44,473 nt of DNA from Nymphaea colorata (lineage: Eukaryota; Streptophyta; Magnoliopsida; Nymphaeales; Nymphaeaceae), in NCBI RefSeq assembly GCF_008831285.2, contig NW_022205228.1:1-44473 (forward strand). Reading direction: 5' to 3'. How positions within the stretch are numbered: the first letter of the stretch is position 1; each line of letters begins with the position of its first letter. The position numbers were made by a program, and so were the translations under genes. Below the pieces are notes generated by a model. The model was not told where the DNA came from and searched no databases. It saw only the letters and a program-made list of their open reading frames with translations. This document shows, one piece after another, positions 23,201-32,383 of the stretch.

Positions 23201-23790
23201 TTCTTCCTCATCCTTTTCATCGGATACACCGGGACTGCCGACAAGCTCAGCGTGCAAAGACCCAGAAACTCCCTCTTTTCACTTACCAACACAATGCAAA
23301 TCATCATAATGTTTGTCCTTCAATTTGCAGGCCAAATCTCCTCCATTTTCCTCTTCAAGTACACCGACCCAACTTACTACGCTGACTTCGGAGGGATTGA
23401 CATTTCGAGAGCAAATTACGACGCAACTGGCGACTTCGGTCTCGATGGAGTGGAGGGCAATTCAGTCTTTATCTTCACCAACAACATCTACCTTATTTCT
23501 GTCTTGGCCTTCAACATCTCCGCCCCCTGGCGTAAATAGGTCTACACTAACTTCCCCTGATGCTGGTGACCATCCTCGCGCTGGTCTACAACACCCTCAT
23601 CGCTGTGATTCCCGCAGTGCGACTCGGCCTGTTCCAGTTGGACAACATGCCAGACGAGAACAACGTGGGATTGATCATCTACCTGGGCAGTCTGGGCCTC
23701 AGCTTCTTCCTCTACATCAACCAGAAGTGCATCCTCGAGCCACTCTCAGAAAAATTGATCAAAAAATACCCCAAAATCAAGTGGCTCTGA
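20275..23790 (+). CDS. P5B-type ATPase (ATP13A2-like)
   Basis: P5B pumps of endolysosomal membranes; the animal ATP13A2 family exports polyamines. Key sites: N-terminal hydrophobic hairpin (WRFILYLLLNAFLFVPLLLT), actuator TGES at 21170-21181 within INQCALTGES, P5 signature PPALP in TM4 at 21572-21586, phosphorylation motif DKTGT at 21700-21714, KGSPEMM for nucleotide binding, MITGDNTLTG, and GDGANDCGALKQADIGLSLS with GDGAND at 22916-22933. TM5-TM10 follow. About 1,170 aa, normal for the family. Only two one-base breaks: near 20305, before RFELAYEPND, and in the CCCC at 23554-23557, after which LMLVTILALVYNTLIAV resumes. TAG and TAA occur at positions where glutamine is acceptable, for example INQCALTGES and IKIQATGELIGDP, which proves the code. 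No intron seen. Confidence 0.95.
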
Positions 23791-23840
23791 TCCAACCAAC
23801 CAATCATCCATTTATGACATAAACCTAGTATTATTTAAAT

Positions 23841-24361
23841 ATGATCGACGAGGATAGACAAACTTTTCCCTTTTGCATCGTCTGGACCATATTGCCCTGC
23901 CTCACCTGGCTCGTCCCATGCATCGGCCATGCAGCCATCTGCGAGTATCCTACCCCTAACAAAGCTAAGCCGGCATAATATACGAATTCCTTGGCTACCA
24001 CATCAACGTACTCATCTTTTGACAAGAGATCGGAGAGAGCGTGTTTGGGAATGTCATAAAATACGTGCGTTTGTATCCCGATTCGGAAGAGTAGTACCGA
24101 GCTGCCCTAAAGCGGGCCAATTCAAAGTTCAGCCAGTAGCATCACAACCTGTGCTGCAACAATTGCCACCACCACGTCGCAGACGTCCTGAACGAGCTAA
24201 AGTATAAGGGAAAATCGGATTGGTCGCAGTTCGATATTTGGTGGCTCTGCATCAAGAGCTCATCCTATGTGGGTTTTTGCGCTGTGGTGAAAGTTTACCT
24301 CCCTTTTCTCATCATCGCTGGAGCAGCCTTGGGAATAGCGTTCGGAGTAAAGGCTGGATGA
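23841..24361 (+). CDS. TMEM222/RTE1-like membrane protein
   Basis: DUF778 family, which includes plant RTE1 (a Golgi/ER regulator of the ethylene receptor) and animal TMEM222. [18 protein letters not shown] and CIGHAAIC match the family opening, then [22 protein letters not shown], the signature [20 protein letters not shown], and two C-terminal hydrophobic segments ([20 protein letters not shown]). About 160 aa after splicing. Two short introns are inferred: 23945-23964 (20 nt, clear) and 24008-24028 (21 nt, less clear); the second removes an in-frame TGA. Neighbouring P5B-ATPase is upstream on the same strand. Confidence 0.9.
23945..23964 (+). other. 20-nt intron in TMEM222-like gene
   Basis: Reads GTATCCTACCCCTAACAAAG. 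Splicing gives [17 protein letters not shown], aligning with GHTGIC...GVIHDFAG of the family. Confidence 0.88.
24008..24028 (+). other. Probable 21-nt intron in TMEM222-like gene
   Basis: GTACTC...AAGAG; removing 21 nt keeps the frame, deletes an in-frame TGA and joins GYHIN to IGESVFGNV with about the family spacing. It does not have A at -6, so an indel or a 19-nt variant is possible. Confidence 0.6.
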
Positions 24362-24417
24362 TCTAATAATCAGTATGTATAGATATGGGTGTATTGGGTT
24401 GCGAGTAGTTATGGATA

Positions 24418-25934
24418 TCAGAAGATGCCGAACCATTTGGAAGGCTTAGCCTACTAAACCGGCTGGGGAAGGCGGTCCCTGAGATCAAGCAGAGAGTAGA
24501 TTTGCAGCTTGATGTTCCTCCTCACCGACCACTCCTTCGACTCGTCGTCGTAGCTCAAAAAGAGGGACTTTAGCACTTACTTGTTGACGTTTCCCGAGAG
24601 CTACTTGTCCAGCTTGGCCTATAGCTACTTGTTCCGCGATTAGAGAGTGGAAAGGCGGGAGAGCAGGTCGTTGATGGAGATCTTGTGCCTGCTCTAAGAT
24701 AGAGTGGGACTGTGCTATTTCTATGATGCGTTTTATTATGCTTTGGTCTATGGGGTGGCTTCCTGTGAGGGCGGGGCAAGGTCGATCTCAAAATCTCCTC
24801 TTTCCTTGCTGTTCTTCAGCTACTGGGTGAGTTTGGCCACTTCATCCTCCTTCTGCAGCATGGCTGCTTCTAATTCTGCATACTTTTCCCTCTGTCTCTC
24901 CAGCTGCTCCTCCAATGCTACTTTTTCATTCTGGAGCTTCTTCCTTAGAGTTTCACTCGCCTGCTCCTTTTTCCTATTTTCCCTCTCCAATTCCTCAGTA
25001 ATTTCTTCCTGCTTGAGCTTCAAGCGTTCAATGACAGCATTCAAAGCTTCAGTTTCGCTATTCTGTTCCTTGAGACTGCGTTGGCTGCGGTTCACTTTGG
25101 CCTACGTTGTCTTCACTTTCTCCAAAAGCTATACCTCTCTGCCCTTTAATCTTATCAATTCCTTCTCATAATCTCCGCATTCACGTTGCTTCTACTATGA
25201 GACTGCCTGCTCAGCTTTGAGTATACGTTATATTTCGCTTTTTTACGTGGTCAATTTCGCTATCTTTTCATTGAGATTGGTGATCCTTATGGACAACTCA
25301 TAGACCTTCGATTAGTCCTGGTTTTTATTGCCTTTAATTGCCAAGATTTCAGCCTCTAGATTTTTGTTCAAATTTTTGAGGAGCTTAATCTCATCATGGA
25401 GGGCAGCTTCCGCCTTTTTGATCCTCCTATCGATGACCTCTTCGAAATTACTCTCAAAGATGCGGATGAGGTAGTTCATCTGCCTCTCCACCTTCTCGGC
25501 GGAGAGCTAGTTGATGCCCTTCTGGATCTCCCTGAGAGGGACCAGCAGCTCCTCGCTCTCGAGGAAGAGGTTGATGGAGGTGATGAACTCGCCCACTGAG
25601 GCTGATATCTTGCGCGCCTGCTGGAAGAGATTGCTCGAACGCCCCACCAACTCATTGTACTTCTATTTGGTCTCGATTAACTGCGACTCCACCGCTCGCG
25701 AACGCATCAGCTCGGCAGTCAGTTCCCTAAACTCGCCCTCGTCGACCGCCTCTCCCAACTTTTCACTCAAGGATTGGCATAATATCTTCAGCAGGGTCTC
25801 GACAAGTCGTTAGAAATCTTGCTGGGCGTCGACGGGTGAGGATGGTGGCTTGGAGGGGGCTGCGGCTGCATGGAGGCGAGGATGGGGAGGGCTTCGATGG
25901 AGTTATTGATGTTTTTGATGAACTGGTTGAACAT
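24418..25934 (-). CDS. Coiled-coil protein, about 500 residues
   Basis: Not recognised. Starts MFNQFIKNINNSIEALPILA; a Pro-rich linker is followed by a helical domain (LLKILCQSLSEKLGEAVDEG, LIETKQKYNELVGRSSNLFQ, VPLREIQKGINQLSAEKVER), then a long coiled coil (RLKLKQEEITEELERENRKK, ALEEQLERQREKYAELEAAM). The C-terminus is separate: SQSRHKISINDLLSRLSTLQ and SYDDESKEWSVRRNIKLQIY, ending PSKWFGIF. Apart from one step near 25850, the frame is open. Resembles centrosomal or basal-body scaffolds in general build only. Convergent with the TMEM222-like gene (56 bp). Confidence 0.7.
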
Positions 25935-25980
25935 ATATATATATGATTATACGATGGGAGGAATGGAATGATGAGAAGGA

Positions 25981-27017
25981 TCAGGAGTGTCCCTACGCTG
26001 GCTCCGTCTTGTTCTTTTGGTTCAGATACTCGTTAAGACTCTTGAAGCGGGAAGAAGTGGACTTGCGCTCGATGCGCTACATCTAATGCTGGTTTTACTT
26101 CTACCTTGCCTCCTCCTTTGGCTTGCTGAAGAATATTTTCTCTCCTTGTTCTTCGTGCTACTGCTCTTGTAAAGGGAAAACCTTTTCACCTTCTACAGTG
26201 CCTCTCTGCTATTGCTCTTGAGACGCAGCGGTTTGTGGTTGCGCATGAAGTCGTAATGACCGGTTTGCTATTACTATTTTTTGCGCATGAGGATGCTCAC
26301 CATTTTTTTACGTAGATTCGCCAAGAGGGTCTCTATGCGGGCTATTGCCTCGTCGCAGTTGAGGACGATTCCTACGTTTTTGGAGCCGTGGGACTTGGCA
26401 ATTTCTTTTGCTGATTGATATGAGGAAAGGGATTGTTAATACAGTCTCAGGTGTTCTTCCTCTATGGCCTTATTATAGAAGCAAAGCATCTTGATATTCC
26501 AGTAAGATTTCCCTTCCTCACTGTTATCATCCCGGCCGTACTACTTCTTATCCAGCAGCTCCAGAGCGAGGTTGACGTGGTTGATTGCCTATTCGTGTCT
26601 ATATTACTCAGTATCTACTTGCCGAGGTACGAATAAATGGCGCATATGTTGAGATGGGTGCTACCGGTAGAGACCCAATCGTTAATTTTGTATACTTACA
26701 GCTACAGACTGCGCTTCAGGTAGCCCAGAGCCACTTTCGGTCGCTTCGTTCTTGATTGGGTAGGAGGTACTTCTTGTAGTAACAGGCCAGGTTGTTGAAT
26801 GTGACCCCTGCGAGTTGACTAATGCGTTGGTTCTTGGTGCTTATCATTAACTCCTCCTCGACGATGCGTTATGCTTTCTTGAAGAATTCGATGGCTTCCT
26901 TATACTGGACTGTATTGGAGATGAGATACGGTATTTGAGATAAGATAGACCCGTCTTATTGAGTTCCAAGAGTATTTTTTCCACTTTTTCGACTTCTGTG
27001 TTATCCTCCGTTGTCAT
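25981..27017 (-). CDS. TPR-repeat protein with three tiny introns
   Basis: Starts MTTEDNTEVEKVEKILLELN. After removal of three 20-nt introns (26910-26929, 26751-26770, 26599-26618) the TPR helices read cleanly: GLSYLKYLQYKEAIEFFKKA, AGVTFNNLACYYKKTKRPKV, ALGYLKRSLQLQVYKINDWV, THLNICAIYSYLGKHEQAIN and HVNLALELLDK, then ..KSYWNIKMLCFYNKAIEEEH. This THLNICA...LGKHEQA style is common in ciliate TPR proteins. The last 90 residues are basic (RNHKPLRLKSNSREALQKVK) and end KNKTEPAQGHS. Function of the partner is unknown. The stop lies 46 bp upstream of the coiled-coil gene that follows on the same strand. Confidence 0.85.
26599..26618 (-). other. 20-nt intron in TPR gene
   Basis: Reads GTAGATACTGAGTAATATAG on the minus strand. 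Splicing gives YSYLGKHEQAINHVNLALEL. Confidence 0.92.
26751..26770 (-). other. 20-nt intron in TPR gene
   Basis: Reads GTACCTCCTACCCAATCAAG on the minus strand. Splicing gives NNLACYYKKTKRPKVALGYL. Confidence 0.92.
26910..26929 (-). other. 20-nt intron in TPR gene
   Basis: Reads GTATCTCATCTCCAATACAG on the minus strand. Splicing gives GLSYLKYLQYKEAIEFFKKA. Confidence 0.92.
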
Positions 27018-27161
27018 AGTTATTATTACCGATAAAATACCCATCCATTCCCAGTTCGATCACCCCTTCAAAATATATTATTCCCACCTTCCCAAAGATA
27101 TCCTCGGTTATGTGCAATAATTTTATTATCAGCAAGAAGTATAATAATATATCATCAACAG

Positions 27162-28051
27162 ATGAGCGGCAACGACAACAGCCTGCTGGGCTTCCTCCAG
27201 AAAAAGTCACTCTTTTCCAACTCTCCCAACAAGAGCTCCCGCAAGCGCTCCCGCAGCAAATCCAGAGATTCCAAGAACTTCGACAAGAGATCCAACCTCA
27301 ACTCCTATGAGAACCCACCAGGGTGGAAGAACCCAGGAGCAGCTTTTCCAAGAAGAACAGAGAACGAACCCAGATTGTTGCCACCTTCCAGGAAGGAAGG
27401 CAGAATTAACTGTATTCCTCACCGTACAGAACGCAGGAACAGCAAAACTTTTCCCCCAACAGCAGAGACCCGTTGAATCACCGACTCGCATTGCTCCTAG
27501 AGTGGAATAACGGTCTGAAGCCGGCCTGTGGACTGGCATGATGATGTCAGCCAGCAGTTTTTAATCTGCTCGCTCGAGTCAAGCCATTGCTTGTAGAATC
27601 TTTCGGGCAAAATCCGTTCATAGATATCAAGCGTTGCCTACCGCATCGACGCCTTCAACAGCAAGATGTCGAAGGTCCTGAGCAACGAGTTCAAGGCAGT
27701 CAGGGAGCGCATCCTGAAGGTCTTCGACGACGCCTTCAAGGAAAGCGAAAAGTACATCAAAGAGTACATGACCAAGAAGGAACAGCAACTCACCGCAGAA
27801 CTCGCAGCCATGAAACAACAACTGGAAAAAGAGGCAGCACGCGTTGAGGAAATGAAAGAGGAATTGTCCAAACCGCAGTGGAGGAAAGTCGCTGGCGAGA
27901 TTTTGTCCACTGATTTCGAGAAGAGGTGGAGGAACTGCTGAAGAAGAGCCAGGGGATATAGGCTGGACACTGGGAGCTTGGAGATATATCGGGGTATCGG
28001 ATAAAGAACATAGAGAATGAGCTAAAGGAAATCATAAGGCTCAAAACGTGA
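27162..28051 (+). CDS. Unknown protein: basic N-terminus, coiled-coil C-terminus
   Basis: Not recognised. Starts MSGNDNSLLGFLQKKSLFSN with a Ser/Arg/Lys region (SSRKRSRSKSRDSKNFDKRS) that resembles an SR-type linker. A middle region (RTQIVATFQEGRQNQLYSSP, DPLNHRLALLLEWNNGL) leads to a helical C-terminal half (VLSNEFKAVRERILKVFDDA, MTKKEQQLTAELAAMKQQLE) ending IENELKEIIRLKT. Three one-base steps: near 27320, 27520 and 27925. The last 130 residues could alternatively be a separate small gene from the ATG at 27666, but no promoter-like gap exists there. Confidence 0.55.
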
Positions 28052-28105
28052 TAGCATCATCCACCAACAAATATAAGTATATTTACAGTATAATCATCAA
28101 ATGAG

Positions 28106-28501
28106 TCATTAGCTGGTGAGGTTGCTGATCTAATATTACAGTCTTTCGCACTCCGCCTCCATCTCCTCCGCTTCCTCCAGCCAATTTTAGTTCGCTTTTC
28201 TCCTATCCTCATCCGGCATCATCCTCCAGTCCCTCTCACCAGTCTCTCCACCTCCTAAAGGCTAAACTAGGGATGCAGAGCGCATGCCTAGGCCGTCCTT
28301 TCGCACTTCCACACCTGCTATGCCATCGCCTGCTGGCTGTTTTGCCACGGGAAGAAGAGATTGCACCTCCGCGCCAAGTTGGTCAGCTAAATTAGATAAA
28401 TGTACGAATATCTCTGATTGCTATAGTTGCTTGCTCTGCTCAGCCATCGCTGCAGACAGTTCCTCCACCTAGCTCTTCATGCCTTTGCTCAGAATGGGCA
28501 T
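28106..28501 (-). CDS. Small coiled-coil protein with one 19-nt intron
   Basis: Not recognised. Starts MPILSKGMKSQVEELSAAMA. Removal of the 19-nt intron at 28387-28405 joins QQSEIF to LTNLARRCNLFFPWQNSQQA, after which VWKCERTAQACALHPQFSLQ and EVERLVRGTG follow. One further one-base step near 28225 leads to a helical tail (EEAEEMEAECERLQYQISNL) ending TSQ before TGA (AGC-TAA-TGA, where TAA is glutamine). About 125 residues; the Cys/Trp-rich middle may be a small folded domain. It lies between two convergent or co-directional genes with 54 and 67 bp spacers. Confidence 0.55.
28387..28405 (-). other. 19-nt intron
   Basis: Reads GTACATTTATCTAATTTAG on the minus strand; removing it joins SEIF to LTNLARRCNLFFPW in one frame. 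Confidence 0.75.
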
Positions 28502-28568
28502 AGCTCATGTGAATTTGAGCCAAATGATGCTTATATAAGTATGCAGCAATGTGAGTGGTTGACGACCA

Positions 28569-29773
28569 TCATTTCTCCCCCTTCTCCTTCGGCTCTGCTT
28601 TCTTTCCCATGAAGGTTTTATAAGCAGCCGGGAGGGCAGTTTGGAGTAGGGCTCGATATCCTTCTCGAAAACGATGCGATCCTCCGAGCAGTCCTCGAGG
28701 TGGGACCTGAATTACTTCTCCACCTTCTTCAGCACTTGCAGCTCGTGGTTTTCCCTCAGTTCGGTCGAAGCAGGCAGGATGATGTTCTCCTCGTGGATCT
28801 TCGTGTCCCTTAGGGTGCCAGCCTGGTAAAGGTCGGTATATTCTTGCTTGGCCATATAGTCTACCTTGCATTTCTCGTATTTGTATGTGCTGCTCCAATC
28901 CCTCGGAGGCCAGTAGGACCCCTCTGGGATGTTGGGCATGGTTCCTCCAAATTTCACTTCGATTTGGGAAGGATGCGCGTACTCGAAGAGCGGCTCGGGG
29001 ATGTTCTCGTCGAATAAGTTTATCTTCTCTACTGTTTCCGGCTACAGGAAACGCTTGACGATCCCCCATATCATCGAAATGGAAGTTGTGGTCCTCACGT
29101 TGTAGCAGGCGAAGAGCCTCGACCGGTAAGTATCGGCGAGGAAAGCGAAGGCCTTTTTCATGCTGTCCATCAATGAGAAGAGGCCCTGGTAGCCGGAGTC
29201 AATCAAAGCCACCCAGTTCTCCACCTGGCCGGGAATGAAATAGTTCTTGATCACGTACTCGAAGAAGTAGATCTGCATTTCCTGCACCTCCTCCTCGGTG
29301 GGCTTCAGCCGGATCATCCTCTCGGCGTCGAAGACTAAAATGGGCCGGTAGTGGCAGTCCTTCCCCATTATGTAGAAGGCGCCCTCGCCCAACAGGTGCG
29401 CCACGTTGCGAGTCATGTGCAGCTCCCTTACGCTGTTGATGTACACCATGAATCTTTCCATATCCTCTACGCATTTTTCGATGTTGCAGCCAGTCGACAG
29501 CATGTACCTCAATCGCCATGGTCTGTTCCACCTGGGGTCCAGCTTAACTCCTTTTTTCTGCAGGTACTCGTCCAGTCTCTGAATCTGCTCCAGTTCGTAG
29601 GGGGTGTAGGTATCCTCGGCCCACCCGTCGAAGAGCAACCGGCGGATCTTCTTGCCCTCGCCGATCTTGAAATCGTCGCGTTGCTTGGGGGTGCCCGAGT
29701 GGAAGGGGCGGAAGAGGAAGGCCTCCTGGGGTTGGTGCACCCAGTCGGACACTGCATTTTGATAACTGTACAT
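28569..29773 (-). CDS. CRAL-TRIO (Sec14-like) lipid-binding protein
   Basis: Sec14/CRAL-TRIO proteins bind hydrophobic ligands such as phosphoinositides. An N-terminal helical region (SDWVHQPQEAFLFRPFHS, YELEQIQRLDEYLQKKGVK) is followed by the CRAL-TRIO core: RWNRPWRLRYMLSTGCNIEK, GKDCHYRPILVFDAERMI, NYFIPGQVENWVALIDSGYQ, FLADTYRSRLFACYNVRTTT, WGIVKRFLQPETVEKINLF and FGGTMPNI in place of the usual YGG lid motif. The C-terminus has two short repeats of HEENIILPASTELRENHEL type sequence and ends KAEPKEKGEK. I chose the ATG at 29773 because the 5' extension to 29938 is AT-rich and unlike the rest. One frame step near 28650 decides the C-terminus. Confidence 0.85.
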
Positions 29774-30071
29774 CAGATTATAAAAACGATTGTTATACAA
29801 TCGACTAAAATGTTGAAAAATAGTCCAAAAATCCATGTCCCACCAATGGTGAGAAGTAATGGATGGGGTGGACAGATATTGGCTAAAGGATTGTCTTGCC
29901 TTTTTTTGCAAAATAATAATCCTTCTACAATAACTCAAAATCCCTTTTATCGGTTTTCCCTTGCGATTCGATCAGTCCATTCTCTCGATATTCCCCCCTT
30001 TGCGTTTCAGTTATACTTTGGGGGGTTGGTTAGCAAATAAGATAAATAATTTCGATAATTGGAAAAGAAAG
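29774..30071. other. Divergent AT-rich intergenic region
   Basis: 298 bp between the CRAL-TRIO and next plus-strand starts. Open on the minus strand up to 29938 but with AT-rich codons, so I treat it as promoter or 5' leader. Confidence 0.45.
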
Positions 30072-30969
30072 ATGAGCGAGCAGGTCGACCAATTATAGTC
30101 ATAGTTCCAGATAAATATAATCAAATGCCCCCGACCCGAAGAGACTCCCGAAGTCACCGAGACCGAAGGATCCGAGTGGGAAGAGGGCTACCACTAGAAG
30201 GTTAACTAGTTCTACCAGGCAGTCGAGTCCTTGAAGGACAAATCCGTCCAGAAGAGGATACGACCGTAGGTGGTGCAGTACGTGTTCTACATGGTCAGCC
30301 AGACACTGATAATGCTGCTCAAATTTCTAATCCTCAACGACAGGGAATCCCACCTGTACCGAACATACGTGGAACTCTTCTCCATCACCGTCTTCACAGC
30401 CTTCGCTACTTCTACGCAGTCGAGACCTTCCAGCTCGGCATCTGCAAGTTGCTCCACTATCAGTTCCACCTCGACCAACTGCAACTGTCAGCAGTGGTCG
30501 CCATGCTCGTCGGACAGTACTTCATTGGACTGCTGGGATGGGAACCGACCATACCATTGCCTTCAGAATCACCTATCCGCTTTGGGTCTTCTACCAGGGA
30601 AGCACAACCCGCATACAAGTTGCCTCCTACCGCTGCAATCGCTTCTAAACAGTATCGGCCAAGTTCTGCTATGGGCGAATTCATCCTCACTCTGGTGACT
30701 CTGTGCAGGTATGCGAGCTGCAACTCTATAAAAAATTGGGTTCTGACCACGATGAGACGAATAAATTGATCTGTTTCCTGTTCCTAGCCGCCCACGGGAT
30801 CGCCACAGCCAATTACTATAAATTATATAGCAAATTCGATGGAACCAATGCCCTAAGATATGATTTCCTGTTTGAGAACTCGCTGGAGGCTAAGATAAGA
30901 ACCCAGATCAAGCAATTGAAGAATAAACTATTAATGATACCCCCAAGGTTAGCCCACCACCATCGCTGA
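30072..30969 (+). CDS. Probable membrane protein, unknown
   Basis: Not recognised. Starts MSEQVDQLQSQFQINIIKCP, with an acidic stretch (EVTETEGSEWEEGYHQKVNQ). Hydrophobic segments include VQYVFYMVSQTLIMLLKFLI and LSAVVAMLVGQYFIGLLG, then FRITYPLWVFYQGSTTRIQV; KLICFLFLAAHGIATANYY follows near the C-terminus, which ends PPRLAHHHR. One-base steps near 30405 and 30540. Looks like a two- or three-pass membrane protein with a soluble middle; I cannot place it in a family. Confidence 0.6.
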
Positions 30970-31078
30970 CCTGTGCTAATTCGATGATCTTTTCTATGTG
31001 TTATTGATAGATAGTGGGGAAGATACCATATGGCATTAGTTTGCTTGGTGATTGGTGATAAATAATAGTAATTCAGTA

Positions 31079-31785
31079 TCACTTGCCCCTGTTCTCCTTC
31101 TCCCGCTCGTACTGTTCCTTGCTGGTCTGGTACAAGTTGTAGATGGTGATCGCCAGCGCCTTCACCTTCTGGTTGGTCCTCAACCGCATATCCTTGATGA
31201 ACTGCGGCAGGATCAGGTACACCACCGCGTACGCCACTGTCTCGTCGCCGCTTCCCCACACCTAACGGTTGCCAGCCACCATCCTCAACAATTTCTCGCA
31301 CTAGACCAGCCGGTCAGCGTGGAGGGCGCCCAATACCTGAGCCACCTGCGAGTAGGGAGTGTTTTCGAGGGCGAGCTCGTAGTTGAGAGCGGCGACCACC
31401 CTGGCCTCCAGGGCGATCAGTTCCTCCTTGGTGCTGGGCTGCTGGCACCTGGCGAGGAGCGAGGATATTTTGGGCGGGTAACCTCGTTGATCTTGCTGGC
31501 GATGAGGAGGAGGGTTGCTGCTAATAGTTCGAAGTTGTGCTAATTGAAGGGGAGGGTGGTGGGGAGTCTGTGGAGGTAGGCAACGGCGAGGTACTGCGTA
31601 TCCCTGGCGACCTTGCGAGTATATGCGAGGATCCACCTGACAGCCATTTTGCGGTGCTCCTCATCGGTGGGCTCGATGGAGTTGGAGGAGGAGTTGGTGG
31701 TATCGGTGAAACTGGGCAGGGAGGTGCTCTTCTGCAGCAGCTTCAAGGAGCTGTAGTGCGGCGACTGGTGGAACTTCAGCTGCAT
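31079..31785 (-). CDS. Cyclin-box protein
   Basis: Cyclin fold: regulatory partner of a CDK. Starts MQLKFHQSPHYSSLKLLQKS; the first cyclin box reads MAVRWILAYTRKVARDTQYL, AVAYLHRLP, FELLAATLLLIASKINE (matching LLGVTALLIASKYEE of classic cyclins), TKEELIALEARVVAALNYEL (E..IL..L.F.L). The second part (VWGSGDETVAYAVVYLILPQ, KALAITIYNLYQTSKEQYE) is a shorter C-terminal box. Length of 235 aa is small for a mitotic cyclin and no destruction box is visible. One step near 31480. No sister CDK on this chromosome, although two other kinases lie to the right. Confidence 0.85.
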
Positions 31786-32046
31786 TTTCTATTTACCCTC
31801 AAAATTCTAATATAGAAGGTAAAACACCAGCACTGCAAAACCGACCGAAGCGACAGAAGGAGACCACGGAGAGGGAATGGAAAGAAGAACAGAGATAGAT
31901 GGGGAAAGAAGAGGAAAGGATAAAGATGGATGGGGTTTGCTGTTTGGGGATTTATGGTATGACAGTTATAGTTATGCTGTTTGGTTCTTTTATTATTAAG
32001 CAGCTCCCTCTATCATAGCCTTCATAGACAATAGTAAAAATAAACA
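31786..32046. other. Intergenic region, purine-rich then AT-rich
   Basis: 31830-31960 is strongly purine-rich on the plus strand (GAAGGAGACC, AAAGAAGAGGAAAGG), then AT-rich to 32046. I see no coding frame in it. Confidence 0.45.
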
Positions 32047-32364
32047 AATCATACCGTTGATTCCCCCAATGAAAGACGATAGGCTTTTAAAAGCTATGCG
32101 CATTACGAGTTCATTTATAGAGCCTCTTGATTGTTGTTGCCTTATCTTTGGTGCATTTTTAAACAGTTCTACAATGGAGTGGGCACAGATGAAAGCGGGG
32201 TCGATTTTAATAGCGAAAAAATGCGACGAATTCGGGCGGAAATACGGTTATCTAGCATGCCTGGCAAGGTGGCTATGAGCTGTGCTCTTACATCTAATTG
32301 TGACTATAATTATAGGCGAAATGATAGGATGAGTGTGGTATGGGATGGATAGACAAAAATATGA
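32047..32364 (+). pseudogene. Possible gene fragment or decayed gene
   Basis: One frame reads QAFKSYAHYEFIYRAS, then an in-frame TGA at about 32128, then LLLPYLWCIFKQFYNGVGTD, ESGVDFNSEKMRRIRAEIRL, ending at TGA 32362. It has coding character after the TGA but no ATG in frame and no short intron that removes the TGA. It could be the remnant of a gene, an exon of something I missed, or chance. No family recognised. Confidence 0.25.
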
Positions 32365-32383
32365 GATCATACATATGGAACGG

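Noticed and set aside
23554-23557. Programmed -1 frameshift in the P5B-ATPase
   Set aside because: The site is a plain CCCC run before TGA without a heptameric slippery sequence or visible pseudoknot; a missing C is simpler.
26640-26690. A 39-nt GTAAGT...TAG intron in the TPR gene
   Set aside because: The frame is open through it and QVYKINDWVSTGSTHLNICA reads like a normal TPR loop; the length is also unlike the 19-20 nt class.
29774-29938. N-terminal extension of the CRAL-TRIO protein
   Set aside because: Open on the minus strand but AT-rich, with codon use unlike the rest of the gene, and CRAL-TRIO proteins do not need it.
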